Shown: one piece after another, positions 20,636 to 31,876 of the stretch
Layout of the letters: each line of letters opens with the position of its first letter
Numbering within the stretch: the first letter of the stretch is position 1
Assembly: GCA_001939145.1 (NCBI GenBank)
Contig: LSRX01000177.1
Location: 248,126-312,125, forward strand
Direction: 5' to 3'
Origin: Symbiodinium microadriaticum
Lineage: Eukaryota > Sar > Dinophyceae > Suessiales > Symbiodiniaceae
Length of the DNA stretch: 64,000 nucleotides
The notes under the pieces: model-generated
The model's input: the letters and a program-made list of their open reading frames with translations, nothing else
Database searches by the model: none
Told to the model about the DNA's origin: nothing
Made by a program: the position numbers and the translations under genes

Positions 20636-22385
20636 CTGCCACCGAAGTCGTACTTGGGGGTCCCCCAGCGGATCGGCTTTGCTTTGGGCCCCGCCTTCGC
20701 AGCTTTTGGAAGGCCCTAAAACGGGCCTTTCAGGAGGTTTAGGCGTTTTTAGGGTTGAGGGTTTAGGGGATTTCAGGGGCACGATTTAGTGCGTTTTGTA
20801 GTTTAGAAGAGTTTGAAACGGCTCGGGCACTTCTGAGTTGCACTGTTGAGCATATGACAAGGGGTGCACCTTGCAGGAAAGCCCTTGCAAAACGAGTACA
20901 CATGGCTCGCTGAATACTAGCCATAGCAATGCTGCGAGTATCCTATGGCATCACCCAATCTCTAATCACGGGCTTCAGCATTTGGAAACCTACGTTCTCA
21001 GGGTGAGGATCTGTTTAGGTTGCTTTCCCGTTGCTTTGGGATTAGTCATCAACGGCCTGCTTCAACACACCGCAACCCTATACCACGCCCTTATCGCTCA
21101 AATCCAGGCCCTGCAAGTAACATATCTCGCTCTTGGGTCGGTGCTTAGCAGCCAGGATTCTGCAGCAATCTTAAGCATGATACCTTCCTGCTCTAATCAT
21201 TTCTGTGAGTGCATATTCTCCCGAACAGTATGGTGCACACCACCCCGGAACGTCAGTCCTTCAACACTTTTGGCTGCCCCAGGGTCAGGCGGACCATCGA
21301 GCGGACAAAGGACGCTGCACTGGGACTTTACAGGGGGTTGCCATAGTGGTTCTCTGGAGGGCTCTGTTGAGACTGGTGGGATTTTAAAGCCCTTTTTGGG
21401 CATGCAGGGATGTGGCTGTGGCTGTGCAAAGCATCATGCCACTGCCGAAGCTTGAGGGCCGTTGGTGTGGGCTTCGTGCAGCGAACACGATTTAGAGTTT
21501 TGCACTCTGGGTTTCGGATGGTGAGTTTCGAACAAAGGCCAGTGCAGTCCTTGGCTTAGAACTGAGGGTTCGGGTTCAGGGTTTAGGCTGCTGAGATTCG
21601 ATATTTCTCTTGTCGAACATTGCTCTGATACATTCAACCTCGCACTTGCGCCATTGCGCAACAGCTTGAAATCTGGAGCCATGCAACCATGCCAATTGCC
21701 GAGACTTCCGGTCCACTTGCGTGACCGACTGGGCTTCGAGGATGGTCTGACTGCCATGACTGATATTGCTAATTACTTGCTCGTGAATAACCACCTACTT
21801 TAACGTACTTGTACCTACATAAGTCAAGGTTAGGACCGTTCCGATTCCTACAGTGACCACTACTCACCAAGTCGATATCAGGATGATCCCAGTACAACGA
21901 GAAGAAGCACGACCGGTGCCGCCGCGAGCGCCACGGTGCCCCATCAGTAAGGGAACGGCATGGGTTCAGGATTCGGATTCCACCTTTCAGGTTCATTCAG
22001 ACTTCACGTTGGACTGAGGCTGCAGGCATACTGGCATAGTGATTATTGGGCTGACCCTTATAAACCCTAAACCTCAAACCCTAAATCGCCTTGACTTCGC
22101 ACTGGGTCCTGTGCAGTGAGCTTGAGATGGCGCACGGTTTGGGGTTGAGGGGTTTAAAGTTAAGAGTAACGTATCAGAAATTACTGATTGTCCTTAACCC
22201 GGTTTCCAACTTTCTGGGGTTCACTGTACAAGGAATGGCGTTCATGTGGGATCTGGCGCATCCTCTTCTGGGTCCATCAGGGTGGCTTGGAAATTTTAAG
22301 ATGCTCCTTGAAGCGACGGATGTCCAATGTGCTATCGGTTTAATTGTGGGCCCCATTCAGGGTTGGAAAGCCTGATTGATCAAGC

Positions 22386-22727
22386 GGCCTTATAATAATT
22401 AGAGTAGGGCTTTGGGGTACATGCGGACAGATGTCTGAGGCGAGTATTGCAGATGATGACTTGTGCATCCTTGGAAAGACTAACTGAGCTTTGAGTTAGC
22501 CTGTTAACTGGGCATCGCAGTGGTTTCATCAAAGCGATAAATCACGGAAGCTAGCTAAGTTTAGCGACGATTTCATCTATACAAATCAACATAGAGTCAT
22601 ATTGTGCCGACCAAGTATTCAACAACTGTACATCAAAGTCGCGCGGGCGATGTGCGTGCAAAAGCCATTTTCAAGTAATTCTTTGGCTTTGGGGTATATT
22701 ATACTATAAAACCTCGGCATAGTAGCC
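22386..22727. repeat. Family B repeat split by a 265-bp insert
   Basis: 22386-22419 is the left half of a family B repeat (TTATAATAATTAGAGTAGGG...) and 22697-22727 continues it (TATTATACTATA..., CATAGTAG). Between lies unrelated sequence bounded by GGCTTTGGGGTA at 22408-22419 and again at 22685-22696. This looks like a 12-bp target duplication around an insertion. Confidence 0.65.
22420..22684. mobile_element. Unidentified 265-bp insertion flanked by a 12-bp direct repeat
   Basis: It interrupts a family B fold-back exactly at a duplicated 12-bp word. No poly-A tail, tRNA-like A/B boxes or terminal inverted repeats are obvious, so its class is unknown. A SINE-type or other retroposed copy is possible. 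It has no coding frame of note. Confidence 0.45.
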
Positions 22728-22913
22728 GTGCAGAGTTGACGAGCCTTCTTCATCTTGACGAGCCTTCTTCATCTCGAGATCTTGCCACAAAGCCGAACCC
22801 GTAAACTCATAAACCCGAAACAATCGAAGCTAAAGTCTGCACCCCGATGGAATATCGTAAGACCAAAATATCTGAAAATGAATTCAAGAATAACCTTACA
22901 CCTTGCATTGCCG

Positions 22914-23000
22914 TACCCCTAGGCTCCAGTAGATCCTGTTTGGGATTACGATACAGGATCCTAATAAACCATGAAAAAACTATAATGGAGCCTATAGGTA
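22914..23000. repeat. Fold-back repeat, family A copy 4
   Basis: TACCCCTAGGCTCCAGTAGA at the left, ATAATGGAGCCTATAGGTA at the right, loop with ACGATACAGGATCCTAATAA. TA at both ends. Confidence 0.8.
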
Positions 23001-23394
23001 GATTCGAACAACGAAGCCTGCACTCACCCTGGGCGCTGTTTCCACAGCTGATCTCAGTCGTAACAGCTGCCTCGACGATGCGCCTGCGAGTTCAGAGGTT
23101 CGGCTGTTGTGTTCACAGCCGAAGGGGCTAATGACTGTAGTCACAGGTTTAGGGTTTAGAGTTTATGACTTAGGCCCTTAGGCAGCAGGTTTATGGGGTT
23201 CAGGCTGCAGTAAGGCCCAAGAATGCAGTGAACTCTGGGATTACGGGAAAACAACCCCAAACAGGGAATCGGCAAAACCAGGCCCAGAGTGAACCAACAG
23301 AAGAGTGGCAACAGAAAGACAAACAACCGCTAAAACGTAAAGCTACAGATGCCTGGCAAGATCAAGCCAAGCTGGCCGCCAAGATTGGACGCGT

Positions 23395-23525
23395 GACCCT
23401 AAACCTGAACCCATAAACCCTTAAACCGCTAAATCCCTAGGCCCGAAACCCTAAACCCCAAAACCCTAACCCCTAAACCCTAAACCCTCAATCCTTAAAC
23501 CCTTAAACCCTAAAACCCTAAAGTC
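23395..23525 (-). repeat. Telomere-like array, C-rich
   Basis: CCCTAAA, CCTTAAA and CCCTAAAA units over about 130 bp. Confidence 0.85.
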
Positions 23526-24378
23526 TATGCCGCGAGCGCGACCTAGTCGAGAAGCGGCCCGCGACGATCAGAGCCGCTTAGGCACATCATTGCAGATGGT
23601 GAAGCCCCTGCAGCCTCGCATCCACGGCAATCACCCAAGGACGACTCCTTATAAAGAACACACCCTAAAGCTTCATACCCAAGCCGTTTGTGACCCAAAA
23701 TCCAAATCCAAAACCCCAAACCCCAAATCCAAAATCACACAAAACCCAACATGTTAAATCCTAAGTGCCCCCCAACACCCGTAAATCTAGCAAAACCAGG
23801 AGGCTTCGGCAGCGGCCTTCGGAAAAGGGCAAAATCGACAAAATTTGAGCTTTTGTGGGGCTCCCTCCATTTTAACGGCTCTGAAGTCATAGCGGCCCGA
23901 AAATCCTAAACCCCAAAACCTAAATCTAAAATCCGACATCCTAAAACAAAGATCCAAATCCAAAACCCAAAATCCTAAATCCTAAGCGGCCCCAGCACCA
24001 GCAAATCTAGCAAAACCAGAAGCCCTTCGAAATGGCCGTCATGCGTGTAGACATCATACAAAAAGTGCACAGGGATTCTCCCCGGCGGTTGATCGGAGTG
24101 CTGGTAACACAGTTTGTCAGATTTCCTTATTCTATACACAACCTCCTAAATATTTGCTATCAAACATCTGCGCGCAAGTTAAATTGCATCCTTGGGCCAC
24201 AACTTAACTTCCTCGCGATGTAGAGCCGATCCGAATCTCGACATCTGGATCGTGTTGCTTGTGATTGTGCTTTGTGTATTGGTATGATTAAGAAAATAAG
24301 AGAAATATAAAATTGAATCCACCGCGAACCTCGGGTGGGTCGGGCGGGCAGCAAGCAGCCGAGAGTCAGGCTTGGCAC

Positions 24379-24630
24379 ACCCCTAATCCCAAAACCCCAA
24401 AACCCTAAGCCCTAACCCCTAAACCCCTCCACCCGAGTTAAACCCCAAAGCCCTAAACTCCAAAACCCTAAACCCCAAAACCCTAAATTCCTAAACCCTA
24501 AATTCTAAATCCTACACCCCCTAAACCCAAAACCCTAACTCCTAAACCCTAACCCCTAAATCCTACACCCTAAACCCCATAAGCCTAAACCCTAAACCCC
24601 ACAAAACTCGAAACTCCTTAACCCTGAACC
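24379..24630 (-). repeat. Telomere-like array, C-rich
   Basis: CCCTAAA, CCCCAAAA and CCTAAAT variants over 250 bp. Confidence 0.85.
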
Positions 24631-24716
24631 CGTGGGCACCCGACGAGAGTGCCCTCTTCTATAGCTTGTGAGCCTTTGGTAGTCAGCCCCCTGGGACTAA
24701 GCTTGAAAACTCTATA

Positions 24717-24868
24717 CAAACCCTGAACCCTAAACCCCTGAAGTCCTTTATATAGATAGATAGAGAGATAGTTACAAACCCTGAACCCTAAACCCATGAA
24801 GTCCTTTATATAGATAGGTAGAGAGATAGATACAGCTATCTATCTATCCATCTATCCATCTGTCTGCC

Positions 24869-24909
<41 letters not shown>

Positions 24910-24963
24910 TTCTGTGTGTCTGTCTATATATACACATATACATATATACATATATATATTATA
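24717..24963. repeat. 60-bp tandem pair and TCTG/TATA microsatellite
   Basis: ACAAACCCTGAACCCTAAAC then TGAAGTCCTTTATATAGATA occurs twice in tandem (24717-24771 and 24775-24829) with two or so differences. (TCTG)n of about 60 bp and a TA run follow. Confidence 0.8.
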
Positions 24964-25115
24964 TGCACAATCATTAACTAAACTACACTTGAACCGTCAC
25001 ACGGAGAGGGGCTCGACCTTGGAAAGCCAGTCGGGCCGTGACGGATTCGCTGAACCTCGGGGCTACAGAAAAGCCCTGAAGCCTAAACCCAAAAGCCTAA
25101 ACCCCAAACTCCAAA

Positions 25116-25194
25116 CCCTAAGGATCCAAGTAGTCCTTATTTATGGTTTTTGGGCCCCAAAGTCCTTAAATAATGATTACTTGGACCCTTAGGG
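25116..25194. repeat. Fold-back repeat, family D copy 1
   Basis: CCCTAAGGATCCAAGTAGTC at the left and GATTACTTGGACCCTTAGGG at the right. It lies within telomere-like sequence, and its own ends read CCCTA and TAGGG. The centre is TTTTTGGGCCCCAAAG. Confidence 0.8.
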
Positions 25195-25285
25195 AAACCT
25201 TACAAAGCCTAAACCCTAAACCCTAAACCGAATGAGATTCGAGTTTAGGCTTTAACGCTTTGCTGTTTCGGATGTCGGCCCGAGG

Positions 25286-25385
25286 GCTTCAGGGTTTTAG
25301 GTTTTAGGGTTTAGGGTTTAGGCTTTAGGGTTTTAGGGTTTTAGGGTTTAGGGTTTAAGCTTGGGGTTTAGGGCTTAGGGTAAGT
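25286..25385 (+). repeat. Telomere-like array, G-rich
   Basis: TTTAGGG and TTTTAGGG units. Confidence 0.85.
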
Positions 25386-25545
25386 TTCTACAGGATCTTG
25401 GTTTAGTAGGGCAAATATAATCTAATTGCAGGGTCTGCTTTTGGGCTTTATAAGTGTCTTGGTGTTCGAGGCATTTTTCCATCAGGCTAACCTTGTCCCG
25501 GGCGTCGTAGGCCTTCAGTCTTGGTGGCTTCATCAATGGGGTTGA

Positions 25546-25725
25546 GGGTTTAAGGGCTTATAAACGTATATGGTTTAGGGGTTTAGGGGTTTAAGGTTTA
25601 GGGTTTAAGGGCTTATAATAGTGTAAGGTTTAGGGGTTTAGGGGTTTAAGGTTTAGGGTTTAAGGGCTTATAATAGTATAAGGTTTAGGGGTTTAGGGGT
25701 TTAGGGGTTTAAGGTTTAGGGTTGA
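25546..25725 (+). repeat. 55-bp higher-order repeat of telomere-like units
   Basis: Three tandem copies of a 55-62-bp unit starting AAGGGCTTATAA and made of TTTAGGGG, TTTAAGG and TTTAGGG. They differ at a few bases near ATAGTGTAAGG / ATAGTATAAGG. Confidence 0.85.
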
Positions 25726-25835
25726 GGGGGATACAGACCCAATATGATTGCATAGGGACTGACAGAATATCGTTATGAGGTATTGACACACTTGAGGGCT
25801 ATGAGGACTTAGGGTAGGATATGGACATGTGGAGG

Positions 25836-25884
25836 GATGATAAATCCTGCATTGCCTCACGGACCCTAAACTTTTGGAATTATG
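25836..25884. repeat. Fold-back repeat, family G, half copy
   Basis: GATGATAAATCCTGCATTGC, CTCACGGACCCTAAACT matches the left half of 19571-19680. Confidence 0.65.
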
Positions 25885-26179
25885 AACCTGAAGACCCGAT
25901 TAAAGTGGGACGAGGAGCCGTGCTGGTCCGGAGGCTTGAAAATAAACCAAACCTCCGCATCTTTGCATGGATTGAACAGAGGTTGGGGCCTAGCATACGG
26001 CACGTGGGGGTTTGGGACTTGCCAAGCTCACAGTCGGGCTGTTCAGTGAGGTATACTTGGGGTGTTCTTGGAGTCGAAATTGCACTTTCCAACAAAGGAT
26101 TCATGCCTTCAGCAACGAAGCTTTAGGCTTGGAATCGTCACGCCGGGGCAGTCGAGAGCGATCCCCAAACCCTAAGCAA

Positions 26180-26320
26180 TCCCAATATAGGTTTTAGGGC
26201 TGGCTTTAGGGTTTTAGGGTTTAGGGCTTTAGGGCTTTAGGGTTTTAGGGTTTAGGGCTTTAGGGTTTTAGGGTTTAGGGTTTTAGGGTTTAGGAGTTTA
26301 TGTTTTAGGGTTTAGGGTGC
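26180..26320 (+). repeat. Telomere-like array, G-rich
   Basis: TTTTAGGG, TTTAGGG and CTTTAGGG units over 140 bp. Confidence 0.85.
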
Positions 26321-26365
26321 GTTGCCGGGGGGCAAAGGTCCACGGGGTTAGAGTTCTCGGGGTGT

Positions 26366-26471
26366 TACCTATAGCCTCCATTGTAGTTCCTTTTTGGGGT
26401 TACCCTTCTAGGATCCTTAATATATAACTGGGTTAAGCCCAAAAAAGGAACGACAATGAACAAAATAGGTA
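26366..26471. repeat. Fold-back repeat, family A copy 5
   Basis: TACCTATAGCCTCCATTGTA at the left, AAAAGGAACGACAATG and AATAGGTA at the right, with a longer loop containing GGATCCTTAATATATAAC. Confidence 0.75.
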
Positions 26472-26554
26472 AGGTTTGGGTTTAGGATTTCGAGTGCAGG
26501 GTTCAAGACCTGGGGTTCGGAAGAATGTCGGGGGGCTTAATACTTAGAGTAGGG

Positions 26555-26960
26555 CTTTGGGGTTTAGGGTTTAGGGTTTAGGGCTTTGGGCTTTGGGGGT
26601 TTAGGGTTTAGGGCTCGGATGTCGGCCTCGTCGCCCCACACACTCAATGTTGTCTAAGTATAGCTCTAATTAAGCAAGACTCCTAACCCTCAGTCCCTGA
26701 ACCCTAAACCCTAAATACCTCAATCCCTAAACCTCTAACCCTACTTACCTCAATCCCTAAACCCTAAACCCAAACCCCCAAACCCTAAACCCTAATATGG
26801 CTCTAAGCAAGACTCCTACAACAAAGCCTGCGCCGCCCGCCGAAAAAAGTAGGGAGGCAACAGTAGGGTTTAGGGTGCAGGGTTCAGGGTTTAGGGTCGG
26901 GGTTTCAGGATTCAGGGTTTGGGGTTTCAGGGTTTGGGGTTTAGGGTTGTTTAGGGTTTG
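26555..26960. repeat. Telomere-like arrays switching orientation twice
   Basis: 26555-26620 G-rich, 26692-26800 C-rich, 26866-26960 G-rich with TTTCAGG and TTTGGGG variants. Confidence 0.85.
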
Positions 26961-27223
26961 AGTCGGTTTGAGCATGCGAAAGTCCGAAACTGTGGGCGTC
27001 TTGGGGCGCAGGGGTTAGATGTAACTCTTGCAGTGTGGTGGTTGGAGTATGCTAGGGGTTGAGGGTTCAGGCTCGAGTCAGAGATTTAAACCGGATTCCT
27101 TTGTCAAGGACCATCGCCCCAGTGTCACCGCAGTCTAGAGCCTCGAATAGACCATCCCCTGACTCAGTTATCTGATGCGGCCTGTCTTTGCAGCCTCCGA
27201 CTACCCAATCTCAGAACAAACAG

Positions 27224-27287
27224 TTTATAAGGGTGCCGTACTATCTTTGATACCTAAAAAGAGATCCGACTTTAGAGCACTACCCAC
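27224..27287. repeat. Fold-back repeat, family C, right part only
   Basis: TTATAAGGGTGCCGTACTAT, then CTAAAAAGAGATCCGACTTT and AGAGCACTACCC, matching the right part of 27474-27582 and 61982-62082. Confidence 0.65.
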
Positions 27288-27473
27288 ACACACACACACA
27301 CACGCGCAACCCAAAAAACAAGCAAGCAAACACCTCAAATAAGTGCCGACATGACTATAACAATATTATATAGGGTTTCCGGCTTATGATATGCTTGAAC
27401 AACAGAGAGATTCACAAGTATTTAACACTTCATTCGTTCTGCTCTTACAAAACCCCCTCTCGTCTAAACACAA

Positions 27474-27582
27474 GGGTAGTTCTGTAAACTAGGGTCCCTT
27501 TTAGGGTCCGTTTTAAAGTACGAGTGCCGTCCTATATTTGGGATCTAGAAAGGACCTCCTCCCCAATTTAGAGAACTACCCC
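27474..27582. repeat. Fold-back repeat, family C copy 2
   Basis: GGGTAGTTCTGTAAACTAGG at the left and CCCCAATTTAGAGAACTACC then C at the right. The centre holds GAGTGCCGTCCTATATTTGG. Confidence 0.8.
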
Positions 27583-27704
27583 ATAAGAGCTGAAGCATGC
27601 ATCATAGGGACCCTTCGCGGGGTAAGGGGGGCGCCCTCATCAAGCCCTTATGAAGCCTATGAAGTGGTCTAGGGTGTAGGTTTAGGTTTACGGCCCCCTA
27701 CCCC

Positions 27705-27895
27705 CTTCCCCAAACCCTGAAACCCTAAACCCTAAACCCTAATCCCCAAACCCCAAACCCTAAACCCTAAAACCCTAAAACTCTAAACCCCAAACCCTAA
27801 ACTCTAAAACCCTAAACCCTAAAACCCTAAACCCCAAACCCTAATCCCCAAACCCCAAACCCCAAACCCTGAACCCTAAACCCCTAAACCCTAAG
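27705..27895 (-). repeat. Telomere-like array, C-rich
   Basis: CCCTAAA, CCCCAAA and CCCTAAAA units over 190 bp. Confidence 0.9.
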
Positions 27896-28774
27896 GGTCC
27901 CGATCCACGCAGGTCACCTCTGGAGCGAGGAGCAGCTCCAGGTCCTCCTGCAATGCAAACTCCGTCACCGCCTGGCAAAGGTCCCAGGGTTTTGGGGGTT
28001 GGGGAAAAAAGGGTTTTGGAGGTTTAGGGGTTTAGGGGTGGGTTTGGGCTTCAGGCTTTAGCTGGGTTTTTTGGTTCAAGACCCTTTAAATTTTGCTCCC
28101 CGTAGGTCACGAGAAAAGCCGCTTGGCTAGACCGGTACATTCGGCCGCAGCAGACCCCTTCATCACCTGGATCAGAACCCTAAAGCCTAAACCCTAAAAC
28201 CCTAAACCCGGTGTCGGCATTCGGTATGTTTAGGGGTTAGAGAAGGCCACGGGTTCTACTTCGAGACCTGCAAAAATGGTCTTGTGGGACTTCGGGGCAG
28301 TTCAGGGCTTCTTTTGAGGGTTTAGGGTTTAGGGCAGTTTAGGGTTTAGGGTTGAGCTTCGTGTGGCGAGGCTACTTTATTTTTTGCCCTGCTTACTACT
28401 CACCTGAACCCTTCAATGGACTTGCTTGGGGCTTTCAACTTCACATTTCTTTACAGGACCCTACCCATAGAAAGTTCAGGGTGTAGGTCCCATGGATTAA
28501 AACAAGCCTACACCAGAGCCTCATCCCTAAACCCTATAGGACAGTCTGGAACTCTTACATTCCCCATTTCCTATCCCTCGGCCCTCCACCTCTCTCTGAA
28601 ACAGGCCCTTCCGACTTATACTTTGAACCACCCTAACCCTAAACCCTAAACTTTCCCTAAACCCTACAGCCTAAACATCCCCCCTGAGGTTGACTGCAAC
28701 GAAGGGCCAAAGAAGATTCCTTGCCTCGACAACTCCGGGGAATGTCGGGGCGAAGTCGTGGCCGGCCTCAACCC

Positions 28775-28840
28775 GAAACCCTAAACCCCTAAACTCCTAA
28801 ACCCTAAACCCCTAAACCCTAAACCCCTAAATCCTAAAAA
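28775..28840 (-). repeat. Telomere-like array, C-rich
   Basis: CCCTAAA and CCCCTAAA alternate. Confidence 0.85.
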
Positions 28841-29519
28841 TCGCAGAAAGCACAGAGAGGAGAAGCGGACCTTCTCGACTGCGTGTTCTGACTGACCTAC
28901 CGGTCTACATCGGTGCAAACAGACTTTTGGTCGTGAAAGAAACCGGCTCGAGTATGACTCAATGACGCTCAACAAAATATCAGGTTCCATGCTCTAGTAC
29001 AGTAGCTAGATGGCTAAAACGCACGATGCTTTGCGCTAGGTGACTGTCATCATGATGAAGATCAGCCCTAGAGTGCTTGAAGGCACATCACAGTGCACCT
29101 GTTCATTGAAGCAAAACTCTCCGGAGGCGTAGTTTTCAGTGGAAAAAGTTATCACCCGAAACTCTTCGGAACACCACCAGAGCCTCGGAGATCCCCTTGA
29201 AATCCCAGGAGTCTAGTTTCCGCCGAGACCTGCCTTGTAAACCCCCCAGAGCCCCCTGAGCCAATAAGTAGCTGGCCAGGATGCCGTGAGGGCGGAGGAG
29301 GGGCCAAAACACCTGGCTGTCTCAAACTCTGCGCCCCGGCTGCTTCAAAACTGTAGAACTAGTTAATGCTTAAGGCCCTAAACCCTAAGCCCTAAACCCT
29401 AAACCCTAACTTAATGTTATGAGCAAAATTCTACACCCCGGTTTTCTGGTATAGTGTTTCGGGCTGGGGGTTTTACGCAGGACGCGGTCCGGGACGGGCT
29501 GAGCTCTTGGAAGATATAG

Positions 29520-29617
29520 GGGGTTTCCGAAAATAGGGACCCTAGTTAGTACCCTTCATAGTAGGATCCTTAGTATAAGGACTCCAAAATAAGGTACCCT
29601 AGTTTTCGGAAAGTCCC
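29520..29617. repeat. Fold-back repeat, family E copy 1
   Basis: GGGGTTTCCGAAAATAGGGA at the left and AGGTACCCTAGTTTTCGGAA at the right, centre GTAGGATCCTTAGTATAAGG. A second copy lies inverted at 55371-55475. Confidence 0.75.
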
Positions 29618-29819
29618 ATATGTTTGTTTGTGGCAAGGCTACAAGCCGTTGAAAAACCAAAGCCCTCCTGGGTTTAGGGTTTGTGGCATGTACCCATGGC
29701 ATAGTATATCCTTGAGCCACAACAAAGTCCCGATAAAGCAACCCATTTCAGGAGTGTAGCTACATGGAAGTGTAATAGTACTCGATACTTCACATCTCTA
29801 ATATAGGCTAAGTATAATC

Positions 29820-29835
29820 TGTATATATATATATA

Positions 29836-29866
<31 letters not shown>

Positions 29867-29905
29867 GATCTCTCTCTCTCTCTCTCCCTCTCTCTGTCTC
29901 TCTCG
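29820..29905. repeat. TA and TC microsatellite
   Basis: TA/CATA run followed by a (TC)n run. Confidence 0.85.
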
Positions 29906-29950
29906 CACGATACGTATATAACAAAATAGAAAACTAGATATGTATTTATG

Positions 29951-30038
29951 TACCCTAAACCCTAAACCCTATAAGCCCTAAACCCTGAAGGCTAAACCCT
30001 ATAAGCCCCGAAACCCTAAACCCTAAACCCCAAACCCT
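29951..30038 (-). repeat. Telomere-like array, C-rich
   Basis: CCCTAAA with CCCTATAAG variants. A short block of the same kind lies at 29372-29412. Confidence 0.8.
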
Positions 30039-30132
30039 CACCCGTGTGCATAGAGCCTCCAGCAGCTGATAGATCCGATACGCTTGGAATGCCTACGCAC
30101 AGCCGAACTGCAAGGTACCGCACGAACATGAA

Positions 30133-30229
30133 TGTAGCTCTAGTAGTTCCGCTTTGTTTTTAACCATATATTCTATTTAGGACTTTAGAAGGGAACCCAA
30201 AAACGAAATTGCAATGGAGACTATAGGTA
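30133..30229. repeat. Fold-back repeat, family A copy 6
   Basis: Left GTAGCTCTAGTAGTTCC is diverged; right AATGGAGACTATAGGTA is well kept. The loop has ATTCTATTTAGGACTTTAG. Confidence 0.7.
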
Positions 30230-30377
30230 AGGCATATCATCCCACGGAGCATCGCTTGGTGTTTCTGGTCTTTACTACTTACCGTCTTTTGGAGTCTATG
30301 AAGCCTGGGTCCTAAACCCGAGAAGCCCCATAGACTGTAAAATATTTTTCGGCAAGTGGCACACGTCGACTTTACAA

Positions 30378-30485
30378 AACCTCAAACCCTCGAACCCTCA
30401 AACCCTCAAACTCTCAAAGCCTCAACCCTCAAACCCTCAAACCCTCAACCCTCAAAGCCTCAAACCCTCAAAGCCTCAAGCCCTA
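30378..30485 (-). repeat. CCCTCAA variant array
   Basis: About twelve CCCTCAAA / GCCTCAAA units, a one-base variant of the telomere-like unit spread evenly through the block. Confidence 0.8.
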
Positions 30486-30576
30486 AACTCTTGACTTCCT
30501 GATGCCCACATTTCCCATCGCTGCAATCAGAATCCACCAACCCCAGACCTCTGCGAAGACGCAGAGTCAACGACCC

Positions 30577-30703
30577 GTTTATAGGGTTTATAGGGTTTAG
30601 GGGGCTATAGGGCTATAGCCTATAGCCCTAAACCCTAAACCCCCAACCCTAAACCCTGAAACCCTGAACCTATAAGGGTAATAGGGTTATAGGGTTTAGG
30701 GTG
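30577..30703. repeat. Palindromic telomere-like block
   Basis: G-rich (GGGTTTATAGGGTTTAGGG) then GGCTATAGCCTATAGCC then C-rich, then G-rich again. The first switch forms an inverted repeat centred near 30,620. Confidence 0.75.
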
Positions 30704-30780
30704 CAGGCTTCTGCCCTTGTAGACCCTGTGAGGCCCGGAGCTCCATCACATAATCCCTACATCCGCAGCCTCAATTCCCC

Positions 30781-30870
30781 GTTTAGGGTTTAAGGTTTAG
30801 GGTTCAGGGCTTTAAGGTTTAGGGTTTAGGGTTTTAGGGTTTTTGGGTTTAGGGCTTAGGGTCTAGGGAT
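30781..30870 (+). repeat. Telomere-like array, G-rich
   Basis: TTTAGGG, TTTAAGG and TTTTGGG variants. Confidence 0.8.
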
Positions 30871-31516
30871 CTTGGACAAGTACCTTCAGATCCCGCCGCA
30901 CACTCCCGTAGCGGTGGTCGCCATCCAGGAAGACAAAGTCAAGATCGCCCCTGGCACATAATGTGGGCTTGGAGAAATCTTGTCCGGCTTAGACTTCGTC
31001 GAGGTGTGGCCAAGTGGCCTTTCCGGATCAGGTGGGAGTTGTTTTGGATGTGCGGCTGCTCTAAATAATGAGCATTCTGGATGTTCTACGTTCTGAACAT
31101 TTTACTTTTCGCTACACACACGAGCCTATGTATATAAAACGCTTTCCGAGGTCGACATCCCCCTTGCAGTTATTAGGAAAACTAAGTTAGGGGACCTGAG
31201 CCACGTCAGAACGAGCACCATGTCCGCGTTGGGTGTCGATGCCTCTGGGTAGTTTGCACCGATGCGACAAACGCCCTGCACCCTCAACTCCTGATTAAAC
31301 CCTAAACCCGCAATCTTGAAAAGCGCAAGAAGGATAAGAAGGGAGGATGTGTATTTCGGTGTGCTCTACCGCGTTGCACCGACGATCCTGCAGCTCGAAA
31401 CAAAGCCTACCACGAAGTTCTACACGTGCGGAGCCCTGCAGGCCCAAAACCTTGACTGACACACACACACACAAACACAGACATACACGCACATATATAT
31501 ATATATATATATATGA

Positions 31517-31622
31517 TGTAGGGGCCTAATAATTAGAATGGGGCTTTGGGTCATATTATACTATACTTGTAATAATAAAGAGCCCCCCGAACAGTATAGG
31601 TAATCATTTAAGCCCCCGTATT
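31517..31622. repeat. Fold-back repeat, family B copy 2
   Basis: TGTAGGGGCCTAATAATTAG at the left and AGTATAGGTAATCATTTAAG, CCCCCGTATTA at the right; centre TCATATTATACTATACTTG. A (CA)n/(AT)n run lies directly before it (31458-31516). Confidence 0.75.
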
Positions 31623-31835
31623 AACCCAAAGCCGAAATCCCAAAGCGGCTTCTAGCCAACACTCTAAGAACTACACACTGGGCTAGAATACTTTTCTATG
31701 CGACAAGCCGACGACAGGAAGGACGTCCGAAAGAGCCCGAGCACGCGTTCGAAAGCCAAGTTCACGCGATCAAAACAGTGAAACCGGACAGTGACGCTCC
31801 AGGGAGAAGGGGTTGTGAAGTCTGGGAATCTAAAG

Positions 31836-31876
31836 GGAACCCTTAGCATCCGAGACCTCATATTTGAAGGTCTCGG
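31836..31876. repeat. Short palindrome, family M copy 1
   Basis: CCGAGACCTCATATTTGAAGG then TCTCGG folds on itself. It is preceded by GGAACCCTTAGCAT, which also accompanies the second copy at 50619-50660 in reverse orientation, so the repeat extends beyond the hairpin. Confidence 0.7.

Noticed and set aside
20871..21455. Plus-strand frame of 194 codons
   Set aside because: No family likeness and no splice-consistent neighbours; surrounded by telomere-like DNA. A decayed exon cannot be excluded.
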